NCBI GenBank assembly: GCA_946631345.1
Contig: CAMPAA010000007.1
Coordinates: forward strand, 1-27,923
Source: an uncultured Verrucomicrobiota bacterium
GTDB taxonomy: Bacteria; Verrucomicrobiota; Kiritimatiellia; RFP12; UBA1067
Direction: 5' to 3'
Length of the DNA stretch: 27,923 bases
Shown: one piece after another, positions 23,635-27,923 of the stretch
Position numbering within the stretch: position 1 is the stretch's first letter
How the letters are laid out: each line of letters starts with the position of its first letter
Made by a program: the position numbers and the translations under genes
Notes under the pieces: generated by a model
Seen by the model: the letters and a program-made list of their open reading frames with translations, nothing else
The model's database searches: none
Told to the model about the DNA's origin: nothing

Positions 23635-25017
23635 ATGTTTGGCGGAAATACCGGTTCAGGCAATGTGAGGGCGCGGCTCAAGGCGTGCGCCTTCGGTACG
23701 GCGGCACTGGCGGCACTCGCCGCCTCCTCGCTTCGCGGCGGCGTGGTGGTGGATCAGTCCACGGTGTCGTTCTACCAGGTGAGAGGCGGGGCGGAGATAC
23801 GCTACACCCTCGGCGGCGATCCTGCGATCGTAACGCTCGAGATCCAGACGAACACCCTCGCGAACGGCACCGGCGAATGGGTGGATATCGGCGGCGAGAA
23901 CGTCCAGCACGTCTCAGGCGACGTGAACCGCATCGTGCGGGACGCCGGTTCACAGCGCTCCATAATCTGGCGCGCGAGCAAGGATATCCCTGAGCGCATA
24001 TTCACGAACGGCACCATCCGCGCCGTCATCACCGCGTGGGCCACGAACGCGCCGCCGGACTACATGGTGGTCGGTCTGGAGAAGGCGAACGACGTTCGCT
24101 TCTACGCCTCCACCAACTACCTGCCCTTCGGCTTCACGAGCGACGTCTACCGCACGACCGCCCTGCTCATGCGCAAGGTCCCGGCGGCGGGCGTGGTGTG
24201 GAAGATGGGCGCCGTGGACGGCGAGGGCAACAGGAACAACGACAAGACCCGCAACGACTTCGCCTACGACACGCAGCACCTCGTGATGCTCACGGAGGAC
24301 TACTACATGGGCGTGTACGAGGTGACGCAGGGGCAGTACACCAACATGTGCGGCAAAACGAACTACAGTCAGTTCTCCAACCTGCCGGATGCACCGCTGC
24401 GCCCGGTCGATTGCGTAGGCATGAAAGCGCTGCGCGGGCAGTCCACGGCGTTCGGCGACGGCATATGGTGGCCCAAGACCGGCCATCAGGTGGCTGCCGA
24501 CAGCGCGATTGGCCAGCTCCGCAGCAAGTCAGGGCTCGACGGGTTCGACCTGCCGACGGCGGCGCAATGGGAGTACGCCTGCCGCGCAGGCACGACCACC
24601 GCCTTCAACTGGGGCTCCAACTCGGTGAACGGCGACTACTGCTGGAATCCGGAGAACGTCACCAACGCGGTATCCCGCACCGGCGAGAAGTTAAAGGCGG
24701 CGCAGGTGGTGGGTACGCGGCTCCCGAACGCATGGGGCCTCTACGACATGCACGGCAACGTGGAGGAGTGCTGCCTCGACAGAATATCCTCCGGCGACGA
24801 CTACAAGGGCACGTTTGCGGCGGACTGGGAGAAGGGCGGAGTCACCGTCGATCCCGGCGGAGAGAACGTTGGCTCGGCGACCCAGATCGTCAAGGCCGGC
24901 GGCAGCGCCGCCGAAGGCGCGAGACAGATGCGTTCCGGCGCGCGCTGGTGGGGCGGCTGGAGCTACGATGCGTACTTCATCGGGTTCCGCCTGTGGCACC
25001 CGGCGCGGTTCAGGTAA
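23635..25017 (+). CDS. Secreted SUMF1/FGE-fold protein with N-terminal beta domain
   Basis: A 460-residue exported protein. Signal region LKACAFGTAALAALAASSL. Residues 35-145 are a beta-sandwich-like domain with EIRYTLGGDPAIVTLEIQTN. From about residue 175 the sequence is of the formylglycine-generating-enzyme/C-type-lectin-like fold: LLMRKVPAAGVVWKMGA, DYYMGVYEVTQGQY, LPTAAQWEYACRAGT, LYDMHGNVEECCLDR and terminal FIGFRLWHPA. The paired C-terminal cysteines used by true FGE to oxidise sulfatase Cys are not visible, so catalysis on sulfatases is unlikely; a ligand-binding or surface role is as plausible. It is paralogous to 25289-26713. GAGAGG lies about nine bases before the ATG. Confidence 0.85.
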   Translation: MFGGNTGSGNVRARLKACAFGTAALAALAASSLRGGVVVDQSTVSFYQVRGGAEIRYTLGGDPAIVTLEIQTNTLANGTGEWVDIGGENVQHVSGDVNRIVRDAGSQRSIIWRASKDIPERIFTNGTIRAVITAWATNAPPDYMVVGLEKANDVRFYASTNYLPFGFTSDVYRTTALLMRKVPAAGVVWKMGAVDGEGNRNNDKTRNDFAYDTQHLVMLTEDYYMGVYEVTQGQYTNMCGKTNYSQFSNLPDAPLRPVDCVGMKALRGQSTAFGDGIWWPKTGHQVAADSAIGQLRSKSGLDGFDLPTAAQWEYACRAGTTTAFNWGSNSVNGDYCWNPENVTNAVSRTGEKLKAAQVVGTRLPNAWGLYDMHGNVEECCLDRISSGDDYKGTFAADWEKGGVTVDPGGENVGSATQIVKAGGSAAEGARQMRSGARWWGGWSYDAYFIGFRLWHPARFR

Positions 25018-25035
25018 ACGGAAAGGACATTTGAA

Positions 25036-25266
25036 ATGAAAAGGCTTTTGCTCATCGCATCTTCGGCGGCAGCCATATCCGCTGCCGCGCTCGACAATAC
25101 GGTGGTGAACGACTTCTGGGACACCACGGAATACGTGAACGGCGCCACGAGCGTGCAGTCCGCCACTCTCGGCATGGCCGTTGACACGCGGCACAGGGTG
25201 GCGCGCGAAACCGCCGCCCCGGCGCGGTTCAGCACGTACAACGCCACGCTTCTCATCATCCGCTGA
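25036..25266 (+). CDS. Small secreted protein between SUMF1 paralogues
   Basis: A 76-residue protein with signal MKRLLLIASSAAAISAAALD and a mature chain of about 57 residues (NDFWDTTEYVNGATSVQS) ending in TLLIIR. There is no recognised domain. AAAGGACATTTGAA precedes the ATG, 18 bases after the first SUMF1-fold gene, and 22 bases separate its stop from the second. A good RBS, a signal peptide and correct operon position support it. It may be a peptide partner of the two large proteins. Confidence 0.6.
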   Translation: MKRLLLIASSAAAISAAALDNTVVNDFWDTTEYVNGATSVQSATLGMAVDTRHRVARETAAPARFSTYNATLLIIR

Positions 25267-25288
25267 CGCAGAGAAGAAAGGACAAACA

Positions 25289-26713
25289 ATGAAAAAGACC
25301 CTCTCCATCCTATCGACGACATTCTGCGCGGTTGCGGCCTGCGCCGCGTCGCCAGAGATCGTCCGCGACTCCGTCTCGCTGTCCGGCGGCGCAAACGGCG
25401 ACAAGGTGCAGATATCCTACACCCTCACCGGCGAACCGGCGGTAGTCACCATAGACATACAGACCAACACCGTCGCGGGCGGTTCCGGCGAATGGGTGTC
25501 GATAGGCGGCGAAGCGATGGGGCTCCTCGGCGGCGAGGCTAACAAGGTGGTGCGCACCCTCGACGAGCCGGTTACGGCGTACTGGCTGCCGTCCACAGCG
25601 TTCGCCGGACAGAACGTCGCCGCAAACGGCATCCGCGCGGAGGTGACGGCATGGCCAACGAACTGCCCGCCGGACTACATGACCATCGACCTCACCGCCC
25701 CTACGTCCACCGTATGCGCGATCAGGTTCTACACCTCCACCAATGCCCTTCCCGGCGGTTTCACCAACCTTGCGTACAAGACGTCCCTTCTGCTCATGCG
25801 CAAGATTCCGGCGGCGAACGTCGTGTGGTGGATGGGCGCGCCTTCCACGCAGGCCGGCTACCGCAGATGGGACGTGCATCACAAGGTGATGCTCACCGAC
25901 GACTACTACGCCGCCGTGTACGAAACCACGCAGGCCCAGTACAGGAACATCAACGGGGCGGCCGGATCGCCCAGCTTCTCCACCTACATCGATTCGGACG
26001 TGCGCCCTTACTGCCAGGCGAGGTGCGACACTCTGCGCGGCATGAACAACTCCACGATGGCCTACTACTGGCCGGAGAACGGCCACACGGTGACTGCAAC
26101 AAGCGTAATCGGCAGGTTCCGAGCGAAGTGCGGCATCGCCGACATGGATCTTCCGACCGACGCACAGTGGGAATACGCCTGCCGCGCGGGGACGGGCACC
26201 GCCCTCCCCACCGGCAAAAGTTTCACGGCGGACAACCGCAAGGAGGCTGCATGGTGCTCCGACAACATAAGCCACACTGCGATTGTCGCGGCGACAGGAG
26301 AGGCCGTGACGAAGTCCATGCCGCACGCGGTCGGTGAAAAGCCGCCGAACAGCTGGGGGCTGTACGACATGATCGGCAACGTGTTCGAGTTCTGCCTCGA
26401 CCGCTTCGACGGCAACACCGACTGGAAGGAAGCGGAGAACGCCGCCCAGATCACGGTGGCGGTGGCGAACTACACGGCCACGTTCACGCCTGGCTGGGAC
26501 GACGCCGATTCGCCTTCCGTCACGACGAACCCCGTCGGCGTGGCCACCACTACCGTGAAGACCATCACCAAGCGCGGCGGCGCATGGTCGGACAGTACCG
26601 ACCGCTGCTGGAGCGGCGCACGTACCTCTGGCGGCATCGCCTACGTGCCGGCTGCCACATCGTCCTACATCGGCTTCCGGCTGTTCTGCTCGGTCAAGGA
26701 GGCGGTGAAGTGA
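25289..26713 (+). CDS. Second secreted SUMF1/FGE-fold protein
   Basis: A 474-residue paralogue of 23635-25017. Signal MKKTLSILSTTFCAVAACAA. It repeats the architecture: a beta domain with QISYTLTGEPAVVTIDIQTN, then LLMRKIPAANVVWWMGA, DDYYAAVYETTQAQY, LPTDAQWEYACRAGTGT, WGLYDMIGNVFEFCLDR and IGFRLFCSV at the end. No FGE-type catalytic cysteine pair is evident here either. The open frame starts at 25181, but the segment before the ATG at 25289 overlaps the small secreted protein in another frame. GAAAGGAC precedes the ATG. Its stop overlaps the next gene as GTGA. Confidence 0.85.
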   Translation: MKKTLSILSTTFCAVAACAASPEIVRDSVSLSGGANGDKVQISYTLTGEPAVVTIDIQTNTVAGGSGEWVSIGGEAMGLLGGEANKVVRTLDEPVTAYWLPSTAFAGQNVAANGIRAEVTAWPTNCPPDYMTIDLTAPTSTVCAIRFYTSTNALPGGFTNLAYKTSLLLMRKIPAANVVWWMGAPSTQAGYRRWDVHHKVMLTDDYYAAVYETTQAQYRNINGAAGSPSFSTYIDSDVRPYCQARCDTLRGMNNSTMAYYWPENGHTVTATSVIGRFRAKCGIADMDLPTDAQWEYACRAGTGTALPTGKSFTADNRKEAAWCSDNISHTAIVAATGEAVTKSMPHAVGEKPPNSWGLYDMIGNVFEFCLDRFDGNTDWKEAENAAQITVAVANYTATFTPGWDDADSPSVTTNPVGVATTTVKTITKRGGAWSDSTDRCWSGARTSGGIAYVPAATSSYIGFRLFCSVKEAVK

Positions 26714-27921
26714 TTGGCGCGCTTCTGGCGGTCCTTCCGATCCTGGGCTGGCACGGGATTCCGTCCGAGCGCGTGACGGAGGAGCTGTACCTCAGCGTGA
26801 AGGATGCGGGGTTCACCCACATCACGCAGTGGGTCCACACGCCGGACGATGCGCGGAAGAAGCTCGCGCTTGCCGAGAAGGTCGGGATAAAGCTCTCCAT
26901 CCACGCGGGCGCGCGGCTCTTCTCCAACCCGGAGGGCTTTGCGAATGCGGCGAAGGATTCGCCCGCGCTGGCGTTCTACCACGTGAAGGACGAGCCGCAC
27001 GTAAAGGACGCACAGAAGATCGCCGAGTGCATCCGCCGCGTGACGGCGGTAGACCCTGCGCATCCGTGCTACGTGAACCTCTTCGGCGCGCTCAGGCGGC
27101 AGAGGTTCTGGACCGGCTGCGACACGCACGGCGAGTACATGCGCCGGCTCTTCGCGGAGGTGCCGATACCGATGGTGAGCTTCGACCTCTACCCCGTGCT
27201 GGCCGAGGACGGGCTTCTGCCCGACGGCGACTTCCGGCTGAAGTTCGGTCGCCGCGCGTTCCTCTCGCCGTACTGGTACGAGACGCTGGAGGTGACGAGC
27301 GCGTTCGCCCGCGAGAAGGGCCTGCCGATGTATGCGTTCGCGCTCTCCACCGCGCACAACAACCACGTGAGCAACGACTACCCCGTGGCCACCTGCGGCC
27401 ACCTCAAGCTCCAGCAGTACTCGAACCTCGCCTACGGCGCGCAGCTCCTGCAGTACTTCACCTACTGGCTGCCGAAACCCGGCGGAAAGAACAGATGGTG
27501 CATCGCGCCGATGGTGAACGGCAAGCGCACCCCGCTGCACGACCGCGTGCGCGAGGTGAACCAGGAGCTCCAGGCGCGGGCGGACGTCTTCGTGGGCTGC
27601 CGCGTCAAGGGCGTGTGGCACACGGGCGGGACGATTCCGCCGGCGACGAAGCGGCTGCGGAAGGAGGATCTTCCGCCGTTCGTGAAGTCGCTCGAAACGC
27701 CAGATGGCGGCGCTGTCGTATCCTGGCTCGAGAACGGCGGATGGGACTATCTCGTGGTGGTGAACCGCAGCCCGAACGAGGATCTCACGCTGAAGGTCGA
27801 GCTTGCCGAGGGCGTGGAGTACGTACGCAAGGACGGCTCGCACGCGAGCGCCGCCGCATACGACGGCCAGTTCTGGCCCGGCCCCGGCGACGCCGAGATA
27901 TTCGCCCGCCGCCATCGGTAG
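26710..27921 (+). CDS. TIM-barrel glycoside-hydrolase-like protein
   Basis: A 403-residue protein with a short hydrophobic start (IGALLAVLPILGWHG). The motifs LYLSVKDAGFTHITQWVH, AFYHVKDEPHVKDAQKIAE and PMVSFDLYPV look like a clan GH-A type barrel, with the Glu of KDEPH as possible acid/base; no exact family can be named. A small C-terminal beta domain with WLENGGWDYLVVVNRSPNED is typical of glycosidases. The GTG at 26710 overlaps the previous stop (GTGA) and has AAGGAGG eight bases upstream; the frame before that belongs to the SUMF1-fold gene. The stop lies three bases before the window end. Confidence 0.65.
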   Translation: MIGALLAVLPILGWHGIPSERVTEELYLSVKDAGFTHITQWVHTPDDARKKLALAEKVGIKLSIHAGARLFSNPEGFANAAKDSPALAFYHVKDEPHVKDAQKIAECIRRVTAVDPAHPCYVNLFGALRRQRFWTGCDTHGEYMRRLFAEVPIPMVSFDLYPVLAEDGLLPDGDFRLKFGRRAFLSPYWYETLEVTSAFAREKGLPMYAFALSTAHNNHVSNDYPVATCGHLKLQQYSNLAYGAQLLQYFTYWLPKPGGKNRWCIAPMVNGKRTPLHDRVREVNQELQARADVFVGCRVKGVWHTGGTIPPATKRLRKEDLPPFVKSLETPDGGAVVSWLENGGWDYLVVVNRSPNEDLTLKVELAEGVEYVRKDGSHASAAAYDGQFWPGPGDAEIFARRHR

Positions 27922-27923
27922 GG

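Noticed and set aside
24904..25017. Diversity-generating retroelement target at the 3' end of the SUMF1/C-lectin-fold gene
   Set aside because: No reverse transcriptase or template repeat is in the window, and the 3' end is not enriched in AAY codons.

Overview
The window is 27.9 kb of GC-rich, densely packed bacterial chromosome. The gene families suggest a host-associated Kiritimatiellota or related PVC-superphylum bacterium. This is inferred from an ECF sigma factor joined to LamG-like domains, paired secreted SUMF1-fold proteins, secreted glycosidases and a Tad-type pilin cluster. No rRNA, tRNA, CRISPR array, transposase or phage gene was seen.

Layout. 180-4197 (minus): an ECF sigma factor that reads in frame through a membrane segment into a large LamG-like secreted protein, followed by a lipoprotein of the endonuclease/exonuclease/phosphatase fold. 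4350-5807 (minus): a GH39-like glycosidase, divergent from 5949-7139 (plus), an MtaB-type tRNA methylthiotransferase. 7126-9967 (plus): five consecutive Tad-type prepilin-like genes, including a 59-residue one. 9969-14581 (minus): a tightly overlapping run encoding a membrane protein of unknown function, a DUF192 protein, a leucine-rich-repeat lipoprotein, a sodium:neurotransmitter-type symporter and an rRNA-methyltransferase-like protein. 14608-15510: a LysR regulator. 15645-23041 (minus): ligA, mscS, a His/Gln/Pro/Val-rich secreted protein, dnaX, a ferredoxin-thioredoxin-reductase-like Cys protein and a secreted alpha/alpha-toroid protein. 23048-23634: a long intergenic region with a 23-bp tandem array. 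23635-27921 (plus): two secreted SUMF1-fold proteins with a small secreted protein between them, then a TIM-barrel glycosidase-like protein.

Three signals stand out. First, a family of small palindromes headed by GGYAGGG lies in frame inside two coding genes (the unknown membrane protein at 13424-14581, and dnaX) and once between genes. Two copies show a compensatory base-pair change that keeps the stem. Second, seven tandem 23-bp units with an AACATGTT-like core lie between ligA and the SUMF1 genes. Third, the sigma-LamG fusion has a good Shine-Dalgarno, an ATG and a signal peptide in frame at its junction, so one reading frame may give both a membrane-tethered sigma factor and a separate secreted protein.

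Expression. TGNTATAAT boxes recur 7-8 bp before the start codon of genes that lack a Shine-Dalgarno, which suggests leaderless mRNAs. Other genes have AGGAGG-like sites. Many adjacent genes overlap by ATGA or GTGA and are probably translationally coupled.
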